Source: Sphingobacteriales bacterium (GTDB lineage: Bacteria; Bacteroidota; Bacteroidia; Chitinophagales; JADIYW01). Taken from it: a DNA stretch of 64,000 nt. The position numbers and the translations under genes are program-made. Position 1 is the first letter of the stretch. Each line of letters opens with the position of its first letter. Shown here in pieces: positions 14,749-25,361 of this stretch. The notes beneath the pieces are model-generated. The model made no database searches. It was not told where the DNA came from and saw nothing but the letters and a program-made list of their open reading frames with translations. Location of the stretch: contig CP064984.1 of the NCBI GenBank assembly GCA_016699615.1, positions 930,001-994,000 of the forward strand. The letters are read 5' to 3'.

Positions 14749-17700
14749 ATGATTGAACTAAGTATTTTACAACAATTTGGGTCTACGTTAGAAGGAGATT
14801 TTTTTACTGATAAAAAAATGCAGATTTTGTATGCCACAGATGCTTCTGTGTATAAAGAATACCCATTAGCAGTTGCGTATCCAAAGAATAATGATGACAT
14901 TAAAAAATTAATTCAGTTTTCAAATCAGCATAAAGTATCACTTATACCACGAGCAGCAGGCACATCACTAGGTGGACAAGTTGTAGGCAAAGGTATTGTT
15001 GTAGATATTTCAAGGTATCTAAATAAAATAATTGATATAAATGAAACTGAAAACTGGGTTATTGTGCAACCTGGTGTAATTAGAGATGAATTAAATTATT
15101 ATTTAAAAAAACACAACTTATATTTTGGTCCAGAGACATCAACTGCTAACAGAGCAACAATTGGTGGAATGGTAGGTAACAACTCATGTGGAACAAATTC
15201 TATCGTATATGGTTCTACAAGAAATCATGTATTAGAAATTAAAGGATTTTTGAGCAATGGAGATGAAATACACATACATCAACTATCTCCTGAAGAATTA
15301 AAACAGAAAACGACATTAACGACATTAGAAGGCGACATATATAGTTTCATCCAAGATCAACTAAGTAATAAAGAAGTTCAGAAAAATATAGAGGAACAAT
15401 ATCCAAGTACTAATATACATAGAAGAAATACAGGTTATGCATTAGATGCATTGTTAGAACAATGTCCATTTGCAGAACATGGCAGACCATTTAACTTGGC
15501 TGAATTAATTTGTGGATCTGAAGGTACCTTATTATTTATAACAGAAATAAAAGTAAATTTAGTTCCTGTACCACCACCACATAAAGTTGTTGTTGCTGCA
15601 CATTTTAAGCAATTAGAAGAAAGTTTAAAAGCAACAGTTGCAGCTATGAAGCTATCTCCATCAGCTTGTGAGCTAATGGATAAGATTATATTAGATTGTA
15701 CAAAATCTAGTATAGAATATAGCAAAAACAGATTTTTTGTAAAAGGAGATCCAGCTGCAATTTTATGTGTAGAATTTTCATCAGATGATAAAGAACAAGC
15801 ATTAAAGCATGCAAAGCAATTTCAATTACTATTAGAAAAAGAAGATTTAGGCTACCACTTCCCTTTTCTTGAAGGCAATGATATACAAAAATTATGGAGT
15901 TTAAGAAAAGCAGGTTTAGGTTTATTAGCAAATATTCCAGGAGATAAAAAAGCAGTAGCAGTTGTTGAAGATACAGCAGTAGCTATAGAAGACTTGCCAT
16001 CATATATCTTAGAATTTGAGCAAATGATGAAAAAGTATGGGCAACAATCTGTGTATTATGCACATGCTGGCGCTGGCGAATTGCACTTAAGGCCAATTTT
16101 AGATTTAAAAGTAAAAGAAGACAGGCAGCTATTCAGAACAATTGGGACTGAATCTGCTAAATTGGTAAAAAAATACAATGGTTCATTAAGTGGAGAACAT
16201 GGTGATGGTAGAGTACGTGGCGAATTTATTCCATTAATGATTGGTAATGAGAACTATGAATTACTACGAAAACTAAAATATACCTTTGACCCAAATAATA
16301 TCTTAAATCCAAATAAGATTGTAGATACACCACCAATGGATACTTCATTAAGATATGAAGAAAACCAAGTGACCAAACAATTTAATACTATCTTTGATTT
16401 TTCTAATGATGAAGGAATTTTAAGAGCAGCAGAAAAATGTAATGGTAGTGGAGATTGTAGAAAACTACCTTTGAGTGGTGGCTCAATGTGTCCATCTTAT
16501 ATGGCTACAAAGAATGAAAATGATACAACAAGAGCTAGAGCAAATATTCTTAGAGATTTCTTGACACAATCAACGAAAGAAAATAGCTTTGACCATCAAG
16601 AAATATATGAAGTAATGGACTTGTGTTTGTCTTGCAAAGGTTGCACATCAGAATGTCCATCAAATGTAGATATACCTACATTGAAAGCAGAATTCTTATA
16701 TCAATATTATAAATCAAATGGCATACCATTAAGAACTAAAGCCATTGCAAACATTACAAAATTAAATGCATTAGGTTCAAAGATTTCTGGTATTAGCAAT
16801 GTGTTTTTGGCTAATAAATTCTTTTCTGGTCAGCTAAAAAAACAATTAAATTTTGCGCCACAAAGAAGTTTGCCATTGTTGCACAAACAAACTTTAGAAC
16901 AATATTTTAAAAAAATAAAGGATAAACAGAACGTAAAATTACGTAAGAAAAAGATATATTTATTTATTGATGAATTTACAAATTATAATGATACACCAAT
17001 TGGAATAAAAACAATTTCTTTATTAAATTTATTAGGCTACGAAATAGATTATATTGCACATAAAGAAAGTGGCAGAACATACTTATCCAAAGGTTTATTA
17101 GATGAAGCAAAAGCATTAGCAAATTTTAATGTTTCTGTATTTAAAAGTTGGATAAATAGCGACACGCCACTTGTTGGCATTGAACCTTCTGCAATTCTAT
17201 CTTTCAGAGATGAATATCCAAGATTGGTAGATAAACATCTGCAACAAGATGCAAAGAAAATTGCTGAAAATTGCTTAACCATTGAAGAGTTTTTATACAA
17301 AGAAATTCAATCAGGCAATATAAATAGTGATAGTTTTACAAAAGGAAGCAAACAAATAAAACTGCATGGACATTGCCATCAGAAAGCTTTATCGTCAGTA
17401 AATTATTCTGCATGGATAATGAGCTTACCAGAAAACTACACTGTAGATGTGATTCCTAGTGGTTGTTGTGGCATGGCTGGTAGCTTTGGCTACGAAGCAG
17501 AACACTATGATGTATCTATGCAAGTTGGTGAATTAGTTTTGTTTCCTGCTGTAAGAAATACGACAGATGATACTATAATTGCTGCGCCAGGCACAAGTTG
17601 TAGACATCAAATAAAAGATGGAACAAATAGAGTTGCGCTACATCCTGTTGAGATTTTGTTTGATGCCGTTAATAAACCAAAAAAAGATTTAGGCATCTAA
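14749..17700 (+). CDS. FAD-linked oxidase/iron-sulfur fusion (GlcD-GlcF type, D-lactate/glycolate-like dehydrogenase)
   Basis: 983 residues. Order: FAD-binding type 4 domain (about 30-230; PRAAGTSLGGQVVGKGIVVD, NSCGTNSIVYGSTRNHV), FAD-oxidase C-terminal domain (about 270-520; YYAHAGAGELHLRPILD and SGEHGDGRVRGEF), a ferredoxin-like module with CLSCKGCTSECPSNVDIP (about 624-641), then a C-terminal CCG-type domain (GHCHQKAL and PSGCCGMAGSFGYEAEHYDVS). This fusion oxidises a 2-hydroxy acid and passes electrons to the quinone pool or cytochrome. The exact substrate cannot be fixed; D-lactate, glycolate and 2-hydroxyglutarate are candidates. Intact. Its end overlaps the convergent gene by 12 bases. 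Confidence 0.9.
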   Translation: MIELSILQQFGSTLEGDFFTDKKMQILYATDASVYKEYPLAVAYPKNNDDIKKLIQFSNQHKVSLIPRAAGTSLGGQVVGKGIVVDISRYLNKIIDINETENWVIVQPGVIRDELNYYLKKHNLYFGPETSTANRATIGGMVGNNSCGTNSIVYGSTRNHVLEIKGFLSNGDEIHIHQLSPEELKQKTTLTTLEGDIYSFIQDQLSNKEVQKNIEEQYPSTNIHRRNTGYALDALLEQCPFAEHGRPFNLAELICGSEGTLLFITEIKVNLVPVPPPHKVVVAAHFKQLEESLKATVAAMKLSPSACELMDKIILDCTKSSIEYSKNRFFVKGDPAAILCVEFSSDDKEQALKHAKQFQLLLEKEDLGYHFPFLEGNDIQKLWSLRKAGLGLLANIPGDKKAVAVVEDTAVAIEDLPSYILEFEQMMKKYGQQSVYYAHAGAGELHLRPILDLKVKEDRQLFRTIGTESAKLVKKYNGSLSGEHGDGRVRGEFIPLMIGNENYELLRKLKYTFDPNNILNPNKIVDTPPMDTSLRYEENQVTKQFNTIFDFSNDEGILRAAEKCNGSGDCRKLPLSGGSMCPSYMATKNENDTTRARANILRDFLTQSTKENSFDHQEIYEVMDLCLSCKGCTSECPSNVDIPTLKAEFLYQYYKSNGIPLRTKAIANITKLNALGSKISGISNVFLANKFFSGQLKKQLNFAPQRSLPLLHKQTLEQYFKKIKDKQNVKLRKKKIYLFIDEFTNYNDTPIGIKTISLLNLLGYEIDYIAHKESGRTYLSKGLLDEAKALANFNVSVFKSWINSDTPLVGIEPSAILSFRDEYPRLVDKHLQQDAKKIAENCLTIEEFLYKEIQSGNINSDSFTKGSKQIKLHGHCHQKALSSVNYSAWIMSLPENYTVDVIPSGCCGMAGSFGYEAEHYDVSMQVGELVLFPAVRNTTDDTIIAAPGTSCRHQIKDGTNRVALHPVEILFDAVNKPKKDLGI

Positions 17701-18257
17701 ATCAAGATAGCTTTCATACATTTCATAAGGAATATCATCATCTTGATTAGGTAAGTTTGGAATGCAAATACCATATGGTTGAATATGTTGTAATGTATTT
17801 TTTAGTACATCAAAATTTATTGCATTAATATATACATTATATTTATTCATATTAGTATTAATTAAATTAATATCATCATTATTATTAATATTAATTATTA
17901 TATTTGAGTTTTGTTGTATGTTTTCTAATTGACTTAAATACTGTGTGTCAATTTGTATAAAAATGTCATTATACTTTTTGGATATACTATCAAATTCTGG
18001 ATGATTATAATTTATTTGAATTAATTGTGCGTTTGTTTTTCTATTAAAAATGCAATTTCATCAGCTGATTGATGGTTAGCAATTTCAAGTATGACAATTG
18101 GTTGGTACAACCATTTCTGAATATCATTTAGTTTATCAATACTAACATGATTGGGTTCTAATGCATCAAGAGTGAAGCCAAACAAATTAATACCATGAGC
18201 AATAAAATATCTTGCTGTATGCAAGCTATTTGTCTGATTGATTTTAAATTGGTACAA
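17689..18257 (-). pseudogene. Phosphoribosylanthranilate-isomerase-like protein, frameshifted
   Basis: The frame from 18257 (TTG, with ATT/TTG alternatives; COX15 stop at 18260) reads FKINQTNSLHTARYFIAHG, LFGFTLDALEPNHVS and PIVILEIANHQSADEIAFLIEK, then ends at 18021. Adding one T to TTTTT at 18036-18040 continues TNAQLIQINYNHPEF to a TAA at 17689-17691, giving 189 residues in whole codons. The pattern GFTLDALEPNHVS...NHQSADEI...LIQINYNHPEF resembles a very divergent TrpF-type TIM barrel. The residues for catalysis are not recognisable, so the function is unassigned. A run of Asn/Ile (INNNDDINLINTN) lies in the second half. Confidence 0.6.
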
Positions 18258-18259
18258 AA

Positions 18260-19288
18260 TTAAGTTCTTTTAGTTGCGAAAAAATACATTGAAATACTAC
18301 TCAATAATATAAAGAATGCACCTAATTGATGTGCTTCTGCCCAAAAAATTGGTATTCTTTCTTTTGTAAAAAACAATGTCATTATACCTAAAAATAACTG
18401 TAAGAAAACAGCAAACAAAAGTACCCATCTTGTTGTATGAAATTGCTTGACGTAATCAAGTTTTGAGAATTTAAAAAACAAAATGATACTTATTGAAAAA
18501 ATTAAGTACGCAAATATTCGATGAATGAATTGTAGTGTTACATTATTTTCGTGAATAAAATCTACATATGGCTGATGAAATCCTATATTTTCTGGAATAA
18601 AACTACCATTCATCAATGGAAATGTTGTGCAATTATACGCAGCTTTTGAACCAGCTACAAGTGCACCAAACCCAATTTGAATAAATATTATTATAATAAA
18701 TAATGACAATATACTTTTTGTTTTATTTGAAAATTGTTTGATAGATGGATAAATATATCCTAATGCAAATCTATATGTTAGTCCTACTATCAATGATGCT
18801 ATGAGTAGGTGACCCATCAACTTTACTGGATTTACTAGAACTTTATTTTTTTCTAATCCACTTGCTACCATTATCCAACCCATTAAACCTTCTAGTCCAC
18901 CTAGTAATATTACTAAAACTAATTTGCCTATATCTTTTGGTAATAATATTTTTCTTATAATAAAATATATCATTGGAATAAATGCACACAATGCCATAAA
19001 TCTTGCCCAAAAACGATGTGTAAATTCCCAAAAAAATATTTGCTTAAACTCTGACAATGTAAATGTAGAATTGACCAATTTGAATTGGTCTATTTGTTTG
19101 TATTGTTCAAATGCTGTGTTCCATTCTGTATCATTCATAGGTGGAATAAAACCCATGATTGCATTCCATTCTGTGATGGAAAGACCAGAACCTGTAAGTC
19201 GTGTAACGCCACCTAAAAATATTTGGACCATTAGCATAAACACGCCAATCATCAACCAATAGCCTATTATTTTTTCTCTATTTTTCAT
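18260..19288 (-). CDS. ctaA: Heme A synthase, COX15/CtaA family
   Basis: 342 residues and eight predicted membrane helices in two repeats. The N-terminal GGVTRLTGSGLSITEWNAIMGFIPPM with EFTHRFWARFMAL holds the first His pair. The second half has LQFIHRIFAYLIF, and WAEAHQLGAFFILL the remaining heme ligand His. COX15-like length and the extended loop after helix 1 (YKQIDQFKLVNSTFTLSEFKQIFFWE) match eukaryotic/alphaproteobacterial COX15 more than Bacillus CtaA. It converts heme O to heme A for aa3-type oxidases. It overlaps the upstream SDR gene by 11 bases, so they are cotranslated. Confidence 0.92.
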   Translation of the reverse strand: MKNREKIIGYWLMIGVFMLMVQIFLGGVTRLTGSGLSITEWNAIMGFIPPMNDTEWNTAFEQYKQIDQFKLVNSTFTLSEFKQIFFWEFTHRFWARFMALCAFIPMIYFIIRKILLPKDIGKLVLVILLGGLEGLMGWIMVASGLEKNKVLVNPVKLMGHLLIASLIVGLTYRFALGYIYPSIKQFSNKTKSILSLFIIIIFIQIGFGALVAGSKAAYNCTTFPLMNGSFIPENIGFHQPYVDFIHENNVTLQFIHRIFAYLIFSISIILFFKFSKLDYVKQFHTTRWVLLFAVFLQLFLGIMTLFFTKERIPIFWAEAHQLGAFFILLSSISMYFFATKRT

Positions 19289-20258
19289 GTGGTAATTTTT
19301 TTACAATTTCTTGAATTGTATTTTCGAAAGGAATAAATTGATAGTTTAATGTCTGTTTTAATTTTTGGTTGTTATAGAAAAAATCTTGCATAGCAACTTT
19401 AGCATTTTCTTTAGTGTACGCTCTTTTTCTATTTGGATTTATAAAGCTTAAAATTGCATCCATAGTATATCCAATAGTAGCTATTATTTTAGGTAGTTTG
19501 TATTTTGGTGCTGGTTTATTTACAGCTTTTGCTATCATCTGAAAATAATCTTTGAAATATATATTCTCATTTATTGCAATAAACCTTTCTTTGTTGTACG
19601 CACCATTCATCAACAAAATTGATATATTCACAACATCTTTTACATCTATCATTCCATTTCTTCCAGGAACATAAAATGGCATTTTCCCTTTTGCAATTCT
19701 TTTAAATAATTGCATTATACTTTTTTGCTCATCATGGCCAACGCCAATAATGATTCCTGGATTAATTATTGTTGCTTCAAGTCCTTCTTCTATTCCTCTA
19801 AAAATTTGTCTTTCTGCCATTTGTTTGGTAACACCATACGCTGTATTCCATTCGTTTTCTTCCCATTTAGTTTCCTCATCAACAATTGTATTTGGCTTTG
19901 CTGCAAATGCTGCAATAGAACTGATGTACAATATTTTTTTTACGCCACAACTGAGTGCTGCATTTACAACATTGCTTGTGCCTTCAATATTTGTTTTGTA
20001 CATAGCATCGTATTGTTTTTTATTGTATGCTATAATAGCCGCACTATGGTATATTTTTTCTACACCTACAAAAGCTTCTTCTAAGCTCATAATATCTAGA
20101 ATATCTGCTTCTACAACATCGATTTTAGATATGATATTTTTTAGATAATTTATATTAGAATTTTTCCTTACTATAATTCTAACTTGTTCTCCATTTGCTA
20201 CTAATTGATGTACCAACTCTCCGCCTACAAAACCTGATGCTCCAGTAACTAAAACCAT
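19278..20258 (-). CDS. NAD-dependent epimerase/dehydratase family protein (extended SDR)
   Basis: 326 residues. VLVTGASGFVGGELVHQL (about 2-19) is the GxxGxxG nucleotide-binding loop; ILYISSIAAF and the catalytic WNTAYGVTKQMAERQIF give Tyr-x-x-x-Lys. The N-terminus and following VDEETKWEENEW stretch resemble the dihydroflavonol-4-reductase-like group common in Bacteroidota. Substrate is unknown; reductase or epimerase activity on a lipid- or sugar-linked group is possible. It starts right at the purK stop and overlaps ctaA, placing it in a four-gene operon. Confidence 0.85.
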   Translation of the reverse strand: MVLVTGASGFVGGELVHQLVANGEQVRIIVRKNSNINYLKNIISKIDVVEADILDIMSLEEAFVGVEKIYHSAAIIAYNKKQYDAMYKTNIEGTSNVVNAALSCGVKKILYISSIAAFAAKPNTIVDEETKWEENEWNTAYGVTKQMAERQIFRGIEEGLEATIINPGIIIGVGHDEQKSIMQLFKRIAKGKMPFYVPGRNGMIDVKDVVNISILLMNGAYNKERFIAINENIYFKDYFQMIAKAVNKPAPKYKLPKIIATIGYTMDAILSFINPNRKRAYTKENAKVAMQDFFYNNQKLKQTLNYQFIPFENTIQEIVKKLPHEK

Positions 20259-21428
20259 CTATTCTATTATTTCGATTGATAATAAATTTCTAACTAAGTT
20301 TGTTGTATTTAATACTTCTTCTTTGGTAGGCAAACAAATTGTTATATGTCCTAATTTACGATTAGGCTTTGCTATCTTTTTCCCATATAAATGTACATAA
20401 ACACCTTTCATGCTAGATAATTCTTTGATGTATGGTAGTATGTAAGTTCCTTCTTGATTATTGCCTGCAACAATATTCAACATGGCACATGGCATTTTGA
20501 ACTCAGTTTTGCCAAGAGGCAATTTTAATAAAATCCTTAATAATTGCTCATATTGTGATGTATAGAAACCTTCGATGGTATGATGCGCAGAATTGTGTGG
20601 ACGTGGTGCTATCTCATTCACCAATAAATCTAAATCTTCGCTTAAAAAAAACTCAATGGCAAACAAGCCTGCACTGTTGAATGCATTTAGACATTGCTTG
20701 GCAATTTCTTTTGCTTTTTCTTCTATGTAAATTGGAATATTTGCTGGCGTGTGTAAGTAGCTTACTAAATTTGATTGTTTGTCAAATTCCATTTCTATAG
20801 CTGGATAGATTTCGATATTGCCATAAGTATCTTGTGCTGCAAGTACAGCAATTTCTGCTTTGCATGGTACAAATTTTTCTACCATTACTGCATCATCAAA
20901 TGGAATGATATTAACGTTTTCAATAATATTCCTACTTGTATCAATATACACACCTTTCCCATCGTATCCTCCAATGCATGATTTTACTACAACTTTTTCT
21001 GAATTAAAGTCTTGAAGTTTTTCTAATAACTCAGTTTTATTTTCTGCAATAAAAAAATCTGCAGTTGGAATTTTATGTGTTTGATAAAACAATTTTTGTT
21101 TGCCTTTATCTTGTATAATTTCTAATGCTCTTGGTGATGGAATAATTATTTTTCCTGCTTCTTCTAATTCTATTAGTTTCTGAGTGTTTGTGTGTTCAAT
21201 CTCATAAGTTATTACATCAGACTGTGCAGCCAATTCATCTAAGCCTTCTACAGATTTGATATCTTTTATAATATGATGATGTGCGTATATTGCAGAAACA
21301 CAATCTTTATCTTTGTCTAAGATAATAATTGGAACAGACCATTGCATAGCTTTTTGTATTAGCATTTTGCCTAATTGTCCGCCACCAATTACGCCAATTG
21401 TTGGAATTTTTGTTGCTTGCGACATCAT
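20259..21428 (-). CDS. purK: 5-(carboxyamino)imidazole ribonucleotide synthase
   Basis: 389 residues. PurK makes N5-carboxy-AIR from AIR, bicarbonate and ATP in purine synthesis. TIGVIGGGQLGKMLIQKAMQW (about 9-29) is the glycine-rich start of the family; VVVKSCIGGYDGKGVYI is the ATP-grasp loop; VNEIAPRPHNSAHHTIEG (about 268-285) is the PurK-specific signature. The start is one of two adjacent ATGs (21428, 21425). First gene of the purK-SDR-ctaA operon. No purE neighbour is seen in this window. Confidence 0.95.
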   Translation of the reverse strand: MMSQATKIPTIGVIGGGQLGKMLIQKAMQWSVPIIILDKDKDCVSAIYAHHHIIKDIKSVEGLDELAAQSDVITYEIEHTNTQKLIELEEAGKIIIPSPRALEIIQDKGKQKLFYQTHKIPTADFFIAENKTELLEKLQDFNSEKVVVKSCIGGYDGKGVYIDTSRNIIENVNIIPFDDAVMVEKFVPCKAEIAVLAAQDTYGNIEIYPAIEMEFDKQSNLVSYLHTPANIPIYIEEKAKEIAKQCLNAFNSAGLFAIEFFLSEDLDLLVNEIAPRPHNSAHHTIEGFYTSQYEQLLRILLKLPLGKTEFKMPCAMLNIVAGNNQEGTYILPYIKELSSMKGVYVHLYGKKIAKPNRKLGHITICLPTKEEVLNTTNLVRNLLSIEIIE

Positions 21429-21500
21429 AAGCGAAAGTAGAAATAAATTTCAAATTAAACATTAGTAAAATGTAATTTATTATTTTTAGCATCTTAAACA

Positions 21501-22190
21501 ATGCTAAGAAATTTATACTATTTGATATTTCTATTGCTTTTTGTTGTGTCATGTACCAATACGAGGAAAATTGCATCAATCATGCAACAAGAGATTGGTA
21601 AAATAAAAAATGAAAACTATGGCATTGATTCCAATTATCTATTCTTGAGTTATGGAAAATTAGATACAACAATTGGTGATGTGCATGTTGAGAAAATAAA
21701 GTCTAAGCTAATTCCTGCAATATTTTATTGGCACAATTCAAGTTCTTATAAAATTAGCATCAATGATAGTATTGTTCAATTATTATTTTCAAAATATTTT
21801 TATGCATATGCTGATAGTCTTCAATTGAAACAATTACTACTCAACACTAAACTTTTAATACATGTTCCAACATTGTCAAATAGTTTTGAATATGATATTG
21901 TCACAAATACATCTGTGCCACTATTGTACGTGATGTATTCAAAAAATCAATTAATAAAATCAGAGACAGATAGTATAGCTGCAAATTATTTTATTTTCTA
22001 TCAGAACAAAAAAGCTGCGTATGGTGAAATGATGTACAAGAATGACACTACATTTCAAAAGCAATCAAAACCAGTTTCAACTAAAAACTATTTAAAACAA
22101 TATATTCAATATTATACACAAACAATATCATCATTTGCTAAATCAATTGTAGATAGATGTGCCTTATTATTAAACCAAAAAGAAGATTAA
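21501..22190 (+). CDS. Putative lipoprotein of unknown function
   Basis: 229 residues with an N-terminal hydrophobic helix ending VVSC-T (about residue 17), a good lipobox, so probably a lipid-anchored periplasmic or outer-membrane protein. The rest is rich in Ser, Lys, Tyr and Asn with alternating hydrophobic strands (HVEKIKSKLIPAIFYWHNSSSYKISINDSIVQ). No domain is recognised. It stands between purK (divergent) and the permease (convergent). No lesion is apparent. Confidence 0.7.
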   Translation: MLRNLYYLIFLLLFVVSCTNTRKIASIMQQEIGKIKNENYGIDSNYLFLSYGKLDTTIGDVHVEKIKSKLIPAIFYWHNSSSYKISINDSIVQLLFSKYFYAYADSLQLKQLLLNTKLLIHVPTLSNSFEYDIVTNTSVPLLYVMYSKNQLIKSETDSIAANYFIFYQNKKAAYGEMMYKNDTTFQKQSKPVSTKNYLKQYIQYYTQTISSFAKSIVDRCALLLNQKED

Positions 22191-22195
22191 ACTAT

Positions 22196-23893
22196 CTATT
22201 TATTTGGATGTAGTTTGCTGTTTTTATAACTATACAATGCATATATTACAATACCTATTAACATCCAAACTAAAAATCTAATCCAGTTTTCTAGTCCTAG
22301 TGTTGAAAGTAGATAACTGCAAGATAATAATCCTAATACAGGAATTGCTGACCATCTTTTTATTATTGTCAGTATACTTATTACAATAAATATTAAAATA
22401 AATACCCAATTTAGTATTTGATGTTTCCATGTATCATATCCACCTTCTAATGAAAATGTTTGAGATAAATAATTTCTAGCTTGTGTATTTGTGCTAAATA
22501 TTGCAATTAAAGCAACCCAAAGCACCAGCATTGCCCATGTTCCATTGATATATGGTACTCGAAACTTTGATACATATTGGTTGTTATCTTCTAGTTTTTC
22601 TTTTTGTTGTAAAATAAGAACGCCACCACAAACTAATACAAATGCAAATAGTGTGCCTATGCTACATAAATCAGTTACTAAATTTGCATCTAAAAATAAT
22701 GATGGCACGCCAACTAAAACGCCTGTAACTATTGTTGCGTATGATGGTGTTTTATATTTAGGATGGATTTTTGAAAATCTTTTTGGTAATAAACCATCTC
22801 TGCTTATGCTCATCCAAATACGTGGCTGACCTATCTGAAATACTAATAGTACACTTGCTGTAGCAATGAGTGCAGAAAATGCTATTAGTCCACCAATCCA
22901 ATTCATACCTACTTGTGTAAATGCATTTGCTAAAAATGCTTCATTATTTAATTTAGAATAATGCACCATTCCTGTGAGTACTAGACTAACTAATACATAT
23001 AATAAAGTAGCGATGATTAATGCATAAAACATTCCTCGTGGCAGATCTCGTTGTGGATTTTTGCATTCTTCTGCTGTAGTAGAAATTGCATCAAAGCCTA
23101 TGTATGCAAAAAATACTGCAGAAACACCTTTGATAACTCCAGAAAAACCATTTGGTGCAAATGGGCTCCAATTTTCTGGTTGCACATAAAAAATTCCTAT
23201 TGCAATGATGATTAGTATAACACTTACTTTAAACACAACCATACTATTGGCAAATCTTTTAGATTCTTTGATTCCAATATATACTAATGCTGTGATGATA
23301 AAATTGATAAAGAATGCTGGTAGATTAATTATTATTGGAATTCCAAAAATTTGTGGTGCTGAAGCATACAATTCTGGTATGTTTTTTTGTGCTTCTACAA
23401 ATTATGTTGTTAGGTAATATGGAAACTCATAACCAATATTATTTAACCATCTTTCTACGCCACAGTCTTGTAAGAATTTTACAAAATTGCCAGCCCATGC
23501 AATCGAAACTGTTATATTTCCAATTGCGTATTCTAGTATTAAATCCCAACCAATAATCCATGCAATAATTTCTCCGAATGTTGCATAAGCATAAGTATAT
23601 GCACTTCCTGCAATTGGAATTCTAGATGCAAATTCTGCGTAGCATAATGCTGAAAATCCACAGGCAACTGCAATACCAACAAATAATAAACTTACTGCTG
23701 GGCCACCATCTGCGCAAGCTGAGCCAATAGTACTAAAAATGCCTGCGCCAACAATAGCTGCAATACCTAATGATGTTAAATCAACAACAGAAAGATTTTT
23801 GGTAAGTTGTGGAAAATCTTGAATATGATTTGATTCTTTCTCTGCTAGAATTTTATCTATAGATTTTACTCTAAATAAATTGCTCCAATTCAT
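22196..23893 (-). pseudogene. APC-superfamily amino-acid permease (CAT-like), interrupted by in-frame TAA
   Basis: From ATG 23893 (NWSNLFRVKSIDKILAE) the protein runs LGIAAIVGAGIFSTIGSACADGGPAVSLLF, the TM1 G-A-G-I-F motif, to YYLTT, then TAA at 23402-23404. The same frame continues FVEAQKNIPELYASAPQIFG and through ten or so more helices to 22196, with FFAYIGFDAISTTAEECKNPQRDLPRGM, the hallmark of cationic-amino-acid-transporter (CAT/YfnA) proteins. Reading through gives 565 residues, normal for this group. Length and continuity argue that the stop is an isolated substitution or error. Substrate is not predictable beyond amino acids. Confidence 0.88.
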
Positions 23894-23966
23894 TTGAACA
23901 ATGTAGTAAAAAAATAGTGAAATATGAAGATGATATAAGTAAAAATATTTAACGTTTATATCATTC

Positions 23967-25115
23967 TTACTCAATTCTTCTTATACCATCAGAAATATCG
24001 CAAATGTAAAATGAAGCATCGTATTCTGTATTTGTTTTGTATTGTGTTTCTATATATGTAATAAAATCGTCTTTTCTTTTTTCTTCTACTAATGCAATAC
24101 AACAACCACCAAATCCTGCGCCAGTCATTCTTGCTCCTATACATGCATCGTGTTTGGTTGCATATTCTACAATTATATCCAATTCATGGCAAGATACTTC
24201 ATAGTCTTCCGCCAATGATTGATGTGATAAAGTCAATAAATTACCAAATCCATTAATTTCATTTTTTTGCAATAATTCTGTTGCAATCATTACTCTTTCA
24301 TTTTCAGTAATGGCATGTTTTGCTCTTTGATACAAAATATCATCTTCTAAATACGCTAATGAAATTTGATGCACATTACACAAACTTTCTGCAATATCGA
24401 AATTTTGTAGTGTTGAAAATGCTTTTTCACATTCGCTTCGTCTTTCGTTATATTTAGATTCTGCGAGTGCTCTAGGTTTATTGCTATTTATGATTACAAT
24501 TTTATATTCTCCAAAATTTGCTGCACAATATTTGTATTCTAAACTATTACAATCAAGTAGTATTGCATTGTTTTTTTTGCCATGTGCAACAGCAAATTGA
24601 TCCATGATACCACAATTTACACCAACATATTTTCGTTCTGCTAACTGTGCATCTAATGCTAGTTGAGTTCTGTTGCTATCGTAGTATTGCTCATTAAAAA
24701 TAAAAGCAATTAAACATTCTAATGCCGCAGAAGATGATAAGCCAGCACCCAATGGCAAATCGCTTGCAAGATAGATATTGGTGCCTTGATATGATACACC
24801 ATTATTTGATAATACTTGTAGTGTTGCTAATACATATCTCATCCAATTAGAATGATGATTGATATCGTATTGTTTTTGTATTTGTATTGTAAATTCTTCT
24901 TCAAATTCTTGAGCATAGATTTTGATATTGTTGTCTGTTCTTGTTGAAACTAATGCTGTAATACCTAATGATATTGCAACTGGAAAAACAGAGCCACCAT
25001 TGTAATCTATATGTTCTCCAATTAAATTAACTCTGCCTGGAGAAAAATAAATTGCAGTAGGATTTTCTACAAATCTATGTTTGAAATTTTCTTTTAGTTG
25101 TTCTGTATTTAGCAT
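23967..25115 (-). CDS. galK: Galactokinase
   Basis: 382 residues. Galactokinase phosphorylates alpha-D-galactose at C1. The signature FSPGRVNLIGEHIDYNGGSVFPVAI (about 25-49) is the galactose-binding PROSITE-type motif; DLPLGAGLSSSAALECLIAF (about 110-129) is the GHMP ATP loop; CGIMDQFAVAHGKK carries the catalytic Asp; ARMTGAGFGGCCIALV is the C-terminal GHMP motif. No other gal gene is next to it; the permease lies 73 bases downstream on the same strand. Confidence 0.96.
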   Translation of the reverse strand: MLNTEQLKENFKHRFVENPTAIYFSPGRVNLIGEHIDYNGGSVFPVAISLGITALVSTRTDNNIKIYAQEFEEEFTIQIQKQYDINHHSNWMRYVLATLQVLSNNGVSYQGTNIYLASDLPLGAGLSSSAALECLIAFIFNEQYYDSNRTQLALDAQLAERKYVGVNCGIMDQFAVAHGKKNNAILLDCNSLEYKYCAANFGEYKIVIINSNKPRALAESKYNERRSECEKAFSTLQNFDIAESLCNVHQISLAYLEDDILYQRAKHAITENERVMIATELLQKNEINGFGNLLTLSHQSLAEDYEVSCHELDIIVEYATKHDACIGARMTGAGFGGCCIALVEEKRKDDFITYIETQYKTNTEYDASFYICDISDGIRRIE

Positions 25116-25139
25116 TTATTAAAATAATTAATTTTATTT

Positions 25140-25246
25140 TCAATCTTACTAATTGTTGACATGAAATACCAAGTAAACGACCTAACTCATCTTGTTTCAC
25201 ACCATTTATTTCTCTCATCTTTTATGTTTCTGCGTATATTTTGCAT
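25140..25246 (-). pseudogene. XRE-type helix-turn-helix remnant
   Basis: Minus strand, from ATG 25246: QNIRRNIK, then after a one-base shift near 25218-25220 REINGVKQDELGRLLGISCQQL, a good XRE helix-turn-helix. The next residues drift (VRLKIKLIIL) and no complete domain follows. It is too short to function and looks like a decayed regulator fragment upstream of galK. Evidence is sequence pattern only. Confidence 0.35.
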
Positions 25247-25361
25247 ATGATAGTTTTTAAGTTGTAATTTACAACATTATAATTTTATTATACAACTAAA
25301 TTTTAAAACATTATATATAATTATATTCTATTTTTGAAACTAGAAAAATATAATATTATAA

